DNA of 64,000 bases from Aurantiacibacter rhizosphaerae (GCF_009807005.1 NZ_WUBR01000002.1:682001-746000), one strand, 5' to 3'. Shown: positions 1-10,174, counted from the stretch's first letter. The notes: a model not told the origin generated them from the letters alone. Program-made: numbers and translations.

Positions 1-177
1 GCGATCCCTGATCAGCCTTTCGGCCCGTACCAGCGCCTGCCGCTGTTCGGCGGCGCTGATGGCCTTTGTGCTGACGACCTGTGTGCTAGCGGGCTGTGTA
101 CCGAGGGGTTGGGCGTTGGCGGGGTGGACCGTAACGACAAGTAGCGTCACCATCATCGAACATATCAGATTACGCAT
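1..177 (-). CDS. Exported protein, N-terminal part only (runs off the window)
   Basis: The 59 codons visible begin at an ATG that overlaps the last codons of the MarR gene upstream by 8 nt, which suggests translational coupling. The first ~23 residues look like a Sec signal peptide: MRNL, then a hydrophobic stretch, ending in an ANA-Q cleavage site. The next part is Gln/Ala/Thr-rich and continues as a charged helix (AAEQRQALVRAE). The remainder lies beyond base 1, so no family can be named. The signal peptide and the coupling to a MarR gene suggest a regulator with its exported target, which is inference. Confidence 0.6.
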   Translation of the reverse strand, partial: MRNLICSMMVTLLVVTVHPANAQPLGTQPASTQVVSTKAISAAEQRQALVRAERLIRDR

Positions 178-643
178 GGGCAGCCTCCTCGATACGTGTG
201 GCAAAATCCTTCAATTCCAGCGCATCAAGAACGTTGCCGAGTACGTCATCCAGCGCAACGCCCGCATCCCGTTCCAGCGATTTTGCCGCTGCGGCGACAG
301 CCATCCACACCGGATACAAATTCGATGCAGCCGCCTCCCCTTGCGCTGAAAGTGCAATCAGGCGGGAGCGCCTGTCCTCCCCCGGCTCACGCGTTATGAA
401 ACCCGCTTTCTCCATTTCATCGATCGTCTGCGTCATGGCGGGCTGGGTGACCTCGATCGCGCGGGCAAGGTCACCCACGCCCGCCCTCTCGCGGATCAGC
501 AATTCGCGGAAGACCGGATAATAACGGGACCGCATTTGCGGCACGGCCTTGGAATAGGCCGCTTCCACAGCGGGTTCTAGCTGGACCAGCACCGCGCGCA
601 GCAGCGTGCCAAGCCCGATTGGAGGTATCGAATCATAATGCAT
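170..643 (-). CDS. MarR family transcriptional regulator
   Basis: A 157-aa winged-helix protein of normal MarR length. Residues ~50-115 form the wHTH with a clear recognition part (GVGDLARAIEVTQPAMTQTIDEMEKAGFI) and the Asp-Arg-Arg wing (PGEDRRSRLIAL). The flanking helices would form the dimer interface. It probably represses its own promoter and the overlapping exported-protein gene downstream. The ligand cannot be told. No Shine-Dalgarno precedes the ATG, and a promoter-like -10 ends only 5 nt before it, so the mRNA may be leaderless. The inverted repeat at 649-662 is a possible operator. Confidence 0.85.
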   Translation of the reverse strand: MHYDSIPPIGLGTLLRAVLVQLEPAVEAAYSKAVPQMRSRYYPVFRELLIRERAGVGDLARAIEVTQPAMTQTIDEMEKAGFITREPGEDRRSRLIALSAQGEAAASNLYPVWMAVAAAAKSLERDAGVALDDVLGNVLDALELKDFATRIEEAAHA

Positions 644-648
644 AAGCC

Positions 649-677
649 CTTATATAAATAAGCGGCACGCTCTACAA
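649..677 (-). promoter_or_regulatory. Candidate marR promoter with overlapping inverted repeat
   Basis: On the minus strand TTGTAG (672-677), a 17-bp spacer and TATAAG (649-654) make a sigma70-like promoter whose predicted start falls at or next to the marR ATG. The -10 overlaps the dyad CTTAT-N4-ATAAG at 649-662, a plausible MarR operator for autorepression. Seen by eye only. Confidence 0.45.
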
Positions 678-680
678 CTG

Positions 681-708
681 TTGCCTTGAGCGGACTAATC
701 TCTATGTC
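681..708 (+). promoter_or_regulatory. Candidate lpdA promoter
   Basis: TTGCCT (681-686), 16-bp spacer, TATGTC (703-708), with a predicted start near 715, about 45 nt before lpdA. It is divergent from the marR promoter and only 4 bp away, so MarR binding at 649-662 could affect both. Weak -10 match. Confidence 0.35.
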
Positions 709-759
709 GCAGGCAACCGACTCATCGCCCGCTTACGCCGGGAAAACAGCGAGAAGAAC

Positions 760-2172
<1,413 letters not shown>

Positions 2173-2991
2173 GTGCAACTGCGGGATCGCCTCCCCGCGA
2201 TTGCGGCGCTGGCCATCCCGGTGCTGGCCGGCGCATTATACATGGCGCTGGCCGGTGCACCCTCGCACTATGCGCTCACCAATATCGGTGCGCTGGCGCT
2301 TGCCAGCCTGTGGATCGTGGCCGGGCGCGGGCCGCATACTGCCACCAGTCGGCATATTCTTGCCATCGCAATGCTGGTGGTAATGCTGGCGCCGCTCGCC
2401 GTCAGCCCACAGATGCAATCGATCACTGGGGACCGCGTGATGCGCTGGTTCCCGCTTGGCCCGCTGGCCCTGCACAGCGGCATGCTGGCCACCCCGGCGC
2501 TTTGCATGCTGGCCGCACGCAATCGCCTGCTGGCGGCCCCCATCCTGCTGGCCGCACTGGTCGCCAGCTTCTTCCAGCCTGACGCTGCCACCGGGTTCGC
2601 CATCACCTTTGCAGCCGTGGGCCTGCATCATGTGACCAAGGACTGGAAAGTGGGAGCGGTGGCGGCCATCGGTTTCTTCGCATCCATCAGAATGGCACTG
2701 ATCGGGCAATTGCCACCCCAACCCTTTGTCGAGCGCGTTCTGATCGACGCGGCAAGCCAGAACCTGCTGCTGGCCGGCGCGCTGGCGGCGGCGCTGATTG
2801 CCACTTTCGTGCTGCTGCTTTCCGCCATTCCGTTCAACCGGGCAAAGCGTTTCACCCTTGCCGGGCTGTTCTTCGGTTTTGGCGTGATGGCTCTTATGTC
2901 GAACTACCCAACCCCGCTTATCGGCTATGGCGCGGCGCCCATTCTGGGCTTTGGCCTTGCCCTGGGCTTGCACAGGATACCCCAGCGATGA
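2173..2991 (+). CDS. Hydrophobic multi-pass membrane protein, unknown function
   Basis: This 272-aa protein has about eight hydrophobic segments separated by short loops and a few basic residues (RNR, RAKR), which indicates an inner-membrane protein. I do not recognise a family and see no catalytic motif. It begins with GTG directly after the lpdA stop, with no room for its own Shine-Dalgarno except inside lpdA, so translation is probably coupled. Its end overlaps the next start as ATGA. The start is uncertain; an internal ATG exists about 23 codons in. Confidence 0.65.
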   Translation: MQLRDRLPAIAALAIPVLAGALYMALAGAPSHYALTNIGALALASLWIVAGRGPHTATSRHILAIAMLVVMLAPLAVSPQMQSITGDRVMRWFPLGPLALHSGMLATPALCMLAARNRLLAAPILLAALVASFFQPDAATGFAITFAAVGLHHVTKDWKVGAVAAIGFFASIRMALIGQLPPQPFVERVLIDAASQNLLLAGALAAALIATFVLLLSAIPFNRAKRFTLAGLFFGFGVMALMSNYPTPLIGYGAAPILGFGLALGLHRIPQR

Positions 2992-3419
2992 CCGAGCTTT
3001 CGCCCTTTCACCTCGCCTTCCCCGTCGACAATCTGCAGACCGCGCGCGAGTTCTGGGGCGATGTGATGGGCTGCAAGGAGGGCCGCAGTTCCAATGACTG
3101 GTGCGATTTCGATTTCTACGGCCACCAGATCGTGGCGCACCAGGCCCCGTCCATCGTGGCGAAGGCCGGGCATGGCACAAACCCCGTGGATGGTGACGAT
3201 GTGCCCGTGCCGCATTTCGGCATCGTGCTGGACATGGACGAATGGAAGGCGCTGGCGCAGCGCCTTATTGAGAAGGGCGTGACGTTCGATATCGCCCCGC
3301 GCGTGCGTTTCGAAGGGCAGCCGGGGGAGCAGGCGACCATGTTCTTCCGCGATCCGGCGGGCAATGCCATCGAGATGAAGGCCTTTGCCGACAGGGCCAA
3401 ACTCTTCGCAACCGACTAG
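2988..3419 (+). CDS. VOC (glyoxalase/dioxygenase superfamily) protein
   Basis: This 143-aa single-copy vicinal-oxygen-chelate protein has the two beta-alpha-beta-beta-beta halves expected. It starts with FHLAFPVDNLQTAREFWGD, contains a central HFGIVLDMDEW, and ends in FFRDPAGNAIEMKAF. His8, the central His and the C-terminal Glu sit where VOC enzymes bind a divalent metal. The substrate cannot be predicted. The start overlaps the upstream stop by 4 nt (ATGA), so it belongs to the same transcription unit. Confidence 0.85.
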   Translation: MTELSPFHLAFPVDNLQTAREFWGDVMGCKEGRSSNDWCDFDFYGHQIVAHQAPSIVAKAGHGTNPVDGDDVPVPHFGIVLDMDEWKALAQRLIEKGVTFDIAPRVRFEGQPGEQATMFFRDPAGNAIEMKAFADRAKLFATD

Positions 3420-3469
3420 CGGAGCCTCCCCTAAACGCCTATCGGGCGCGGATGGCAGGCCAACAACTT

Positions 3470-4138
3470 ATGCGCAAATTTGCCAGGTGGCACATCTGGC
3501 TCGGCTGGCTGGTCGGCCTGCCCGTGCTGATGTGGACGGTGACCGGCCTTGTTATGGTGTGGCACCCCATCGAATATGTGCGGGGCAATCATCTGCGCGC
3601 AGAACTGCCGCCACTGGAAACCCGCGCACTAATGATGCCGCGACTGGGCGGTCCGGTGAAGAGCGTAACCCTGCAAAGCCTGTACGATGGCCCCGGCTGG
3701 ATCGTGGTGGAGGCGAATGGCGCACGCTTTCGCTATTCGCCGCAGGACGGGCGGCTGTACAATCCCGTGCTGGAAAGCGATGCGCGCGCGATAGCCCTGG
3801 CAGCCTATGCCGGTGATGCCGCGCTGGATGCCATCACCTATTACCCCGCCGATGCCGCCCCGCTTGACCTGCGCACGCCTGTGAACAGCTGGCAGGCGCG
3901 CTTTGCCGATGACACGCTTATCTACATCCATTCGCAAACCGGGGAAGTGCTGGCGGTTCGCAGCGGCTGGTGGCGGGTTTTCGATTTCATGTGGGGGCTC
4001 CACATCATGGATCTGGATGCGCGAGAGGATACGAGCCATCCGGTCCTGATCATCTTTGCCGCGCTGGGCGTCGCAGGTTCCCTGCTCGGCTGCGTCCTGA
4101 TGTTCCGCCGGCGCAAGGCGCGGGTCCAAGCGACATGA
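3470..4138 (+). CDS. PepSY-type membrane protein
   Basis: About 222 aa from the chosen ATG. An N-terminal transmembrane helix follows WHIWLGWLVGLPVLMWTVTG, a periplasmic domain resembling PepSY (with YIHSQTGEVLAVRSGWWR) occupies the middle, and a second helix (VLIIFAALGVAGSLLGCVL) near the C-terminus is followed by a basic tail. The WHRW-like start, the two helices and the GEV motif match PepSY-associated TM proteins, sometimes linked to iron or reductase functions; no cofactor ligand is evident. An in-frame ATG at 3452 is an alternative start. It overlaps the next gene by 4 nt. Confidence 0.75.
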   Translation: MRKFARWHIWLGWLVGLPVLMWTVTGLVMVWHPIEYVRGNHLRAELPPLETRALMMPRLGGPVKSVTLQSLYDGPGWIVVEANGARFRYSPQDGRLYNPVLESDARAIALAAYAGDAALDAITYYPADAAPLDLRTPVNSWQARFADDTLIYIHSQTGEVLAVRSGWWRVFDFMWGLHIMDLDAREDTSHPVLIIFAALGVAGSLLGCVLMFRRRKARVQAT

Positions 4139-4755
4139 TCGCGCCCGTCCTTCCGCCCTTTCTGGATCTTGGCGGCACAGCCGTGTTCGCGCTTTCGGGC
4201 GCATTGCTGGCAGCGCGGCTTAACCAGACTTTCGTCACCTGCGCCTTCTTCGCGCTGCTGACAGGCGTCGGCGGCGGATCTGTGCGTGATGCCATGCTGG
4301 GCGTTCCGGCCTTCTGGCTGCGCGATTTCTGGGTGGTGCCCGTGGTGATGATCTGCGCGTTGATCGCGTGGTTCACGCCGCGCAAATGGTGGGAGGGAAG
4401 CTGGCTGGAATGGGCCGATGCGCTGGGGCTTGCCGTGTTCAGCACGCTGGGCGTGGCCAAGGCGCTGGCTTTCGATGTCGCGCCGCTTGCCGCGATCATC
4501 CTTGGCGTGGTGACGGGCTGCGTTGGCGGGATCGTGCGCGATGTTATCGCGGGCGTGCCATCCATCCTGATGCGACCGGAGCTTTACGTGACCGCAGCCG
4601 CCCTTGCCTCCTCCCTATGCGGGATAATGATCTTGCTGGGCGTGCAGCAGGAATGGGCCATGGGCATAGCCGCGCTGGCAGGGTTCATCCTGCGCGGCGC
4701 GGCCATGTTCTGGCGGATCGAATTGCCCGCCTATTCGCGTGAGGTGAAGGACTAG
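4135..4755 (+). CDS. TRIC/UPF0126 family membrane channel-like protein
   Basis: This 206-aa inner-membrane protein has two repeated three-helix units, each with the family's glycine-rich signature: GVGGGSVRDAMLG in the first half and GCVGGIVRDVIAGVPS in the second. The repeated GG-x-VRD motif is diagnostic of UPF0126 (YicG-like), a family related to trimeric intracellular cation channels. It probably conducts small cations, but no physiological role can be read from the context. It starts within the preceding stop (ATGA) and ends convergently, overlapping the stop of the next gene by 4 bp. Confidence 0.9.
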   Translation: MIAPVLPPFLDLGGTAVFALSGALLAARLNQTFVTCAFFALLTGVGGGSVRDAMLGVPAFWLRDFWVVPVVMICALIAWFTPRKWWEGSWLEWADALGLAVFSTLGVAKALAFDVAPLAAIILGVVTGCVGGIVRDVIAGVPSILMRPELYVTAAALASSLCGIMILLGVQQEWAMGIAALAGFILRGAAMFWRIELPAYSREVKD

Positions 4756-5627
4756 CGCGCAGGCTGCGCGAAATCGGGCGCCTGTGCAGTGGTGTAGCGG
4801 CCATCGCCTTCCCACTCGCCATCTTGCGTATCGGCATCGGCATCCGGCTGCCAATCCTCCGCATAGCCTTCTTCTCCCGGCAACGGGCCACCGGGATATG
4901 CGGGACGTGCATCGCTGCCACCTGGAACGGTGGCAACCGGCGCAGCATCGTCATAGCTGTAGACTTCGTCAGCCGCAGTGCGGGTTCTGGCGCGGGCATT
5001 GCGATAGGCAGCATCGCTGTGCTGTGATCCCGATGCTTCGGAAAGCACTTCGGTATAGGCGCCGGTGCTGTAATCGATGCTGCGGATTTCGCCGCCATTG
5101 TCGATGAAGCAGCGCCAGCTTTGGCCTGTACTCAGCGTGCCGGAAACGTTCCAACCGCTGGCCGAACGCTGCGCTTCGTCGACATTTTCGACGCGCTTGT
5201 CGGCATATTCTACCTGATCCACGCACATGTCGACGGCGCTTTCCACGCCGCTGCTTTCATAATTGCCGTGATTGCGGTCCCGCCTGTCATCATACCGAAC
5301 GCGGTCGCGCCGGTCGTAGCGGTAATCCCTGTCACGATCCTTGTTGGACGATCCGATGATGGCGGCCAGCGCGCCCAGCACCACGACACCGGCAACCACG
5401 TCGCCAGCATCAACACCACGGTTGCGGTGGCGATAACCACGATAACGGTCACGGCGATAACGGCGGTACTGGTTGGCTTCACCAGGGTCGCCCGTGTTCA
5501 CCGAAACATGCGCGTTCGCCGGTGAAGCGGAAGCGGGCATCTCAGCCCCAGCAACAGGCGTTGCCGCCATGGAAAGCGCAGCGGCAAGGGCGGCAAAGCT
5601 GGCGAAACGGGTGGGCTTGCGAATCAT
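4752..5627 (-). CDS. Exported Arg/Tyr-rich protein with glycine-zipper-like helix (paralogue of next gene)
   Basis: This 291-aa protein has a signal peptide (residues 1-28, ending VAGAE), a basic Arg/Tyr segment, and a single helix AGDVVAGVVVLGALAAIIGSS at ~76-96. An extremely Asp/Arg/Tyr-rich stretch follows (DRDRDYRYDRRDR). The folded C-terminal part contains two cysteines (MCVDQVEYADKRVE and WRCFIDN) and a low-complexity acidic tail. It shares the architecture of the 5725-6300 gene, so the two look like tandem duplicates. Likely periplasmic or envelope-associated. Function unknown. Confidence 0.7.
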   Translation of the reverse strand: MIRKPTRFASFAALAAALSMAATPVAGAEMPASASPANAHVSVNTGDPGEANQYRRYRRDRYRGYRHRNRGVDAGDVVAGVVVLGALAAIIGSSNKDRDRDYRYDRRDRVRYDDRRDRNHGNYESSGVESAVDMCVDQVEYADKRVENVDEAQRSASGWNVSGTLSTGQSWRCFIDNGGEIRSIDYSTGAYTEVLSEASGSQHSDAAYRNARARTRTAADEVYSYDDAAPVATVPGGSDARPAYPGGPLPGEEGYAEDWQPDADADTQDGEWEGDGRYTTAQAPDFAQPAR

Positions 5628-5724
5628 TGAATTCCCCCTGGAATTTCGAACTTTTGCATGGCTAGGCGGTCCAGACTGACATGAGCCTGAACCGCCTTTG
5701 CCGGTTTGATGGATGGATCAGCGA

Positions 5725-6300
5725 TCAAAGGCCGCGGATGCCCTTGAAGTCGATATCGACGACCCGGCCATGACGAATGTCGCAGGTGAAGCGTCCCTCG
5801 TCCCAGCCATCGTTGCGATAGCCGCGACGATAGTCTCCACGGCGGCCATATCCGCGACGGTCGCGATAGCGATAGTCATCACGCACGGCGATCCGGCCCT
5901 TCACTTCGAAGCCGCGGCGCTCGCGGTCCACATCGCGGATTTCGTAAACTTCGGCGCGGCTACCGGTGTAGCGCTGGGCAGTCCGCTCTGCGGCGCGAAC
6001 GCACTGTTCTACGGCGCGTCGGCCATTGTCGTAACCACCGCGATAGTCGCCACGGTAACCGCGACGATCATAGCGATCATACCGATCATATCGGTCATTA
6101 TTGCCGGACGACAGAATGGCAGCCAGGCCACCCAGGACAACGGCACCGGCGATCACTTCACCGGCTGAAATCCCATCGCGATCACGATCCCGATAACGGT
6201 GATCGTCCGCCATGGCGGGAGAAGCCGAGGCCACTGCCATCGCACCTGCCGCGACGGTTCCTAGCGTGCCCTTGGCAAGAGCTTTGTTAATGGACTTCAT
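5725..6300 (-). CDS. Exported Arg/Tyr-rich protein with glycine-zipper-like helix
   Basis: 191 aa from an ATG preceded by AGGAGAG. A signal peptide ends in PAMAD, then comes the helix AGEVIAGAVVLGGLAAILSSG, YDRYDRYDRR repeats, a region with one Cys in VEQCVRAAE and a C-terminal segment with FTCDIRHGRVVDIDF. The helix, the DR/YR repeat and the Cys-containing helix align with the 291-aa neighbour, which lacks none of them and adds an acidic tail. The ATG 16 codons further upstream is unlikely because the signal peptide begins at MKSINK. Function unknown; an envelope protein is inferred. Confidence 0.7.
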   Translation of the reverse strand: MKSINKALAKGTLGTVAAGAMAVASASPAMADDHRYRDRDRDGISAGEVIAGAVVLGGLAAILSSGNNDRYDRYDRYDRRGYRGDYRGGYDNGRRAVEQCVRAAERTAQRYTGSRAEVYEIRDVDRERRGFEVKGRIAVRDDYRYRDRRGYGRRGDYRRGYRNDGWDEGRFTCDIRHGRVVDIDFKGIRGL

Positions 6301-6338
6301 GGGGTCTCTCCTACTGGTCCCGGCGACGGGATTGCCAC

Positions 6339-6355
6339 CTGTGAACACAGTTATA
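6339..6355 (-). promoter_or_regulatory. TATAAC -10-like box next to dyad CTGTG-AA-CACAG
   Basis: The 12-bp palindrome CTGTG-AA-CACAG lies at 6339-6350, partly overlapping a minus-strand TATAAC at 6350-6355, some 50 bp upstream of the exported-protein ATG. This is where an operator over a transcription start would sit. No convincing -35 was found. Confidence 0.25.
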
Positions 6356-6430
6356 GGAGAGCCCCTGTGAGAAGACGCTGAACTCGCGTGTTAGGCGATG
6401 TTCAGGAAAACACTACCTATTGTGAACGAT

Positions 6431-8563
6431 TTACTCGCCCGGCTTCAGCCCCGTCCAATAGGCCAGGAATGCAGCAATATCAGATGCTTCTTCTATGGCC
6501 TTGTCGGTCGGCTTGCCCGAACCGTGCCCGGCACGCGTCTCGATCCGGATCAATTGCGGGCGATCTCCAAGATCCTCCGCCTGCAGGGCAGCGGTGTATT
6601 TAAAGCTGTGGCCAGGCACCACGCGATCATCCGTGTCTGCGGTGGTCACCAGCAGTGCAGGATAATCCGTAGCGGGCTGGATATTGTGCAGCGGGGAATA
6701 GGCCCGCAGGATGCGCCAATCCTCCTCCCGATCGGGATAGCCGTAATCATCCACCCAATATCGGCCTGCGGTCCACTGGTCGAAACGCAGCATGTCCATC
6801 ACGCCAACAGCGGCATTGCCCGCCGCGAACAGGTCCGGCCGCTGGTTGGACACAGCACCCACCAGCAATCCGCCGTTGGAGCCGCCCTGAATGGCCAGCC
6901 CATTTTCAGACGTCACGCCCTCGGTAATCAGGAATTCGCCCGCAGCGATGAAATCGTCGAACACGTTCTGCTTGTTGGCGCGGCGTCCGGCATCGTGCCA
7001 TGCTTTGCCATATTCACCACCACCGCGAATATTGGCGAGTGCGAAGGCGCCGCCGGCCTCCACCCATGCCATTCTGCTGGTGGAGAAACCGGGGGTAAGC
7101 GAAACATCGAAACCGCCATAGCCATAGAGCAGCGTCGGCACAGCCTTGCCACTGGCGGCCACATCGGCGCGGCGCATGATGAACATGGGCACGCGGGTGC
7201 CGTCCTTGCTTTCGTAAAAGCGCTGTTCAACCACGAAATCATCGGGATTGAAGGTCAGCTCCGGCTCTGCAAACACGGTGCTGTCACCGCTCGACACATC
7301 ATAGCGATAGATGGCGGCAGGGCGGTTGAAGCTGGAGAAGGCGTAGAACATCTCCGCGCTATCGGGAGAGCCGTAGAAACCGCTGGCGCTGCCGATACCG
7401 GCAAAGTCCATTTCGCGCACCAGTTCGCCATCCAGCGTGTAGACATAGGCGGCAGAAGAGGCATCTTCGAGATATTCCACCACCAGATGTCCGCCGACAA
7501 GCGACGCACCGGCAATCGGCTGATCACGCTCTGCCAGAACCTCGGTCCACCCCGCCTGCAGGTTGTCCATGTCGATGGAAACCACGCGATACAGCGGCGC
7601 ATCGGCATTGGTGGAGAAGAACAGGCGAGAGCCCACGCTATCGATCAGGTTCCAGCTGTTTTCGAAGCCCGGCACCAGCGGGCGGGTGTTCCAGCCTTGC
7701 GAAAGGTCAATCAGGTTCACCTCATAGCGCGAATCCGTGCCGGTGGAGGATGTGATGATAGCCCAGCGGCCATCGCTGGTGGTCTGCGCGGTGTGATTGC
7801 GTTCAGGATGATCGGGCGTGGAAAACACCAGTCTGTCGTCAGCCTGATCCGAACCCAGCGCGTGGTAATAAACCGCCTGGTTCATGTTGATCGCCTGGAA
7901 ATCCTCGCCCTCCTCAGGCTCCGGGAAACGGGAATAGAGGAAGCCGTCCTCGCCCACCCAGCTGAGCCCGGTGAACTTGGCCCAGCGAATCTCGCCGCCG
8001 ATCTGATCCCCTGTGGCCACATCCATCACGCGCAGGATGCGCCAGTCCGTGCCGCCATCCTGCACACTATAGAGGAGCCTGGTGCCATCGGGAGACGGCA
8101 CCCAGCCCGAAAGCGCGGTGGCGCCGTCCTCTGCCCATTCATTGGGATCGATCAGCAGGCGCGGCGCTGCATCCAGGCTATCGCGCACATACAGCGGCGA
8201 CTGGTTCTGCAGGCCGGAATTGCCGGTGTAGAAATAGCGTCCGCCGCGCTCTACCGGGACGGAAAAACGTTCGAAATCGTAAAGCTCGCCAATGCGCTTG
8301 GTAAACCAGTCGCGCGCGGGCAGCTTTGCCAGATAAGCATCGGTGACAGTGTTCTGCCGATCTACCCAATTTGCCACATCCTGGCTGTTGCGGACGTCTT
8401 CCTCCAGCCAGCGATAGGGATCGGCCACGGCCTCCCCGAAGATGGTCTCAACAACGTCGCCCCGGCGCGTTTCTGGATAGTCTGGTGCAGTCATGTCCTG
8501 CGCACTAGCGGGAATGGAAGCGGTGGCAAGCAGCGTGGCTGCTGCAATCAATGTACGTTTCAT
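6431..8563 (-). CDS. Exported prolyl oligopeptidase, family S9A
   Basis: A 710-aa serine peptidase that cleaves short peptides after proline. It has a signal peptide (ending ASAQ), so it acts in the periplasm or outside. The N-terminal segment begins DYPETRRGDVVETIFGEAVADPYRWLE, typical of S9A, followed by a seven-bladed propeller of ~400 residues. The C-terminal alpha/beta hydrolase has the nucleophile Ser562 in GGSNGG, the Asp within TDDRVVPGHS, and the catalytic His680 in RAGHGSG. All three catalytic elements and the full length are present. It stands alone, with an 86-bp gap to the serine hydrolase behind it. Confidence 0.95.
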   Translation of the reverse strand: MKRTLIAAATLLATASIPASAQDMTAPDYPETRRGDVVETIFGEAVADPYRWLEEDVRNSQDVANWVDRQNTVTDAYLAKLPARDWFTKRIGELYDFERFSVPVERGGRYFYTGNSGLQNQSPLYVRDSLDAAPRLLIDPNEWAEDGATALSGWVPSPDGTRLLYSVQDGGTDWRILRVMDVATGDQIGGEIRWAKFTGLSWVGEDGFLYSRFPEPEEGEDFQAINMNQAVYYHALGSDQADDRLVFSTPDHPERNHTAQTTSDGRWAIITSSTGTDSRYEVNLIDLSQGWNTRPLVPGFENSWNLIDSVGSRLFFSTNADAPLYRVVSIDMDNLQAGWTEVLAERDQPIAGASLVGGHLVVEYLEDASSAAYVYTLDGELVREMDFAGIGSASGFYGSPDSAEMFYAFSSFNRPAAIYRYDVSSGDSTVFAEPELTFNPDDFVVEQRFYESKDGTRVPMFIMRRADVAASGKAVPTLLYGYGGFDVSLTPGFSTSRMAWVEAGGAFALANIRGGGEYGKAWHDAGRRANKQNVFDDFIAAGEFLITEGVTSENGLAIQGGSNGGLLVGAVSNQRPDLFAAGNAAVGVMDMLRFDQWTAGRYWVDDYGYPDREEDWRILRAYSPLHNIQPATDYPALLVTTADTDDRVVPGHSFKYTAALQAEDLGDRPQLIRIETRAGHGSGKPTDKAIEEASDIAAFLAYWTGLKPGE

Positions 8564-8649
8564 GCGACCTCGTATCTTTGACTGAGCGAATTAATCGTTT
8601 CAGTCGATACTTGGTGAGAAACTTGGATGATTGCAATCGCTTATCGTCG

Positions 8650-10089
8650 CTATTTGCCCAATGCCGCCAGAACATCGCGCGTAAACGCGGCAATATCGAA
8701 GCCCGATCCGCCCGCCGGATCCTCCCCGCGCCGCACGATGACAACATCCTTTGACGGGATGACGACCACATACTGCCCGCGATTGCCAAGCGCGGCGAAG
8801 GCGTCGTCGGGAATGCCGTCCATCCCGCTCATGATCCACCATCCCGCGCCATAGCCCCACTCGCCATCGGGCTGCGGACCGCTGGGGGCGGAGACGTATT
8901 GCACCCAGCCTTCAGGGAGCAGGCGCGTACCATCGGGCAAGACGCCGTCATTGAGGTAGAGCTGGCCGAGCCGCGCAAGATCATGCGCAGTGGACCAGAC
9001 CTGGCTGGAGAGGATGTAATTGCCCTGCCAGTCGGTTTCCGCAACGGTGTGAAGCATGCCAACCTGCCGGAAGAAATCGGCAGGCGGATGTGCCTCGAAC
9101 CCGTCGCGCATGGCCCGGATCGCCATCAGCGTATCGTTGTTGGCATATCGCCAGCTTGCACCGGGCATATGCACCAGCGGCCAGTCCGTCGCGCGCTCCT
9201 CCACCGTGGCACCGCCATAGTAAAGCGGATCGGTCCGACTCCCTATGGTGTCGGAGTAGCGGCCCGAGGCCATGCGCAATGCGTGATCTATCGTGATGGC
9301 GGCGCGCGGATCGCCCTCGCCCGCGCCCAACCCTGCCGGATCGCCCACGCTGGCCTCTCCGCGCTGTACGGCGGCGCCGACCAGTGTCGCTGCAATGCTC
9401 TTGGCGACAGACCATGTACGCTGCGGCACATCTGGGCCGAAGTCCGGTAGGTATTCCTCATCCAGCACAGTCCCATCGCGCATGACGAGAATCGCGGTGG
9501 TGCGACTGTCTTCACCGTAGGTTGCGTCGAATGCGCTCGCTGAAACGATTTCAAGCGCAGAGTCGGCAGGTGCGGAGGGGACAGGCTCTGCAGATGCCTG
9601 CGTAACAGCAAACACCTGCTCGCCTATTTCGGGAGCAGTGCTGCCGATCGGTTGCAGGGCGCAGCCCGCGCCCGGCGTATGAATGGCCATGCGGGCAGGC
9701 GTGTCGTCTGCCCACTCCACTTCAACGCGATGGACGATGCTCGCGCTCTGGACATATCCGTCGGCGCTGCTGATATCGGCCGCGTCCTCCACCGTCTCGG
9801 CCTGCCCGCGCCGCACGATGGCGTAGGGAAGGTCTTCTACGATGTCGTCTAGCGGTGACTGAATGCCGGTGAGTTCCCACTTCATCACGCTCTCCGGCGT
9901 GCGGGTGCCCCCGTTACGCTCTGCATTGGCAATCGCGCTGCAGAGGAACAGCGCCTTATAGCCGGCTGCCAGCGCGCGATCATACCGCTGTTGCATCTCC
10001 TCTTGGGAAATGGCCTGAGCGAAGACGGGAGAGGTTGCGGGAATGGCGAGTGACAGCGCGGTGGCAGCCAGGAATGCGGTGCGGATCAT
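8650..10089 (-). CDS. Exported serine hydrolase of the beta-lactamase/class C fold
   Basis: A 479-aa protein with a signal peptide (ending VFAQ). The nucleophile motif is SVAK (Ser227-Lys230), followed by a YANN Tyr motif and a late GNRGQYVVVIPS strand in place of KTG. This is the layout of class C beta-lactamase-like esterases and DD-peptidases. An extra ~200-residue N-terminal region precedes the catalytic domain. The substrate cannot be predicted, and resistance to beta-lactams should not be assumed because many members are esterases. It is adjacent to rplQ on the same strand, with a strong terminator between. Confidence 0.85.
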   Translation of the reverse strand: MIRTAFLAATALSLAIPATSPVFAQAISQEEMQQRYDRALAAGYKALFLCSAIANAERNGGTRTPESVMKWELTGIQSPLDDIVEDLPYAIVRRGQAETVEDAADISSADGYVQSASIVHRVEVEWADDTPARMAIHTPGAGCALQPIGSTAPEIGEQVFAVTQASAEPVPSAPADSALEIVSASAFDATYGEDSRTTAILVMRDGTVLDEEYLPDFGPDVPQRTWSVAKSIAATLVGAAVQRGEASVGDPAGLGAGEGDPRAAITIDHALRMASGRYSDTIGSRTDPLYYGGATVEERATDWPLVHMPGASWRYANNDTLMAIRAMRDGFEAHPPADFFRQVGMLHTVAETDWQGNYILSSQVWSTAHDLARLGQLYLNDGVLPDGTRLLPEGWVQYVSAPSGPQPDGEWGYGAGWWIMSGMDGIPDDAFAALGNRGQYVVVIPSKDVVIVRRGEDPAGGSGFDIAAFTRDVLAALGK

Positions 10090-10116
10090 GGGACACCTTG
10101 TGACATGTGCAGCGCA

Positions 10117-10158
10117 AAAGAAAAGGGCCGCCGGATCGCTCCGTCGGCCCTTTTCTTT
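10117..10158 (-). terminator. Intrinsic terminator after rplQ
   Basis: Perfect 14-bp stem AAAGAAAAGGGCCG / CGGCCCTTTTCTTT (117-130 with 145-158) capped by an inner CGGA-GCGA-TCCG hairpin with a GNRA loop. The A and T tracts in the stem make it work on either strand. It ends the alpha operon 17 nt after the rplQ stop. Confidence 0.9.
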
Positions 10159-10174
10159 GTTCGGTTACGAGCGC

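Noticed and set aside
6398..8581. 727-codon open frame antisense to the prolyl oligopeptidase
   Set aside because: Shadow frame of a complete, motif-bearing gene; no ribosome site or family match.
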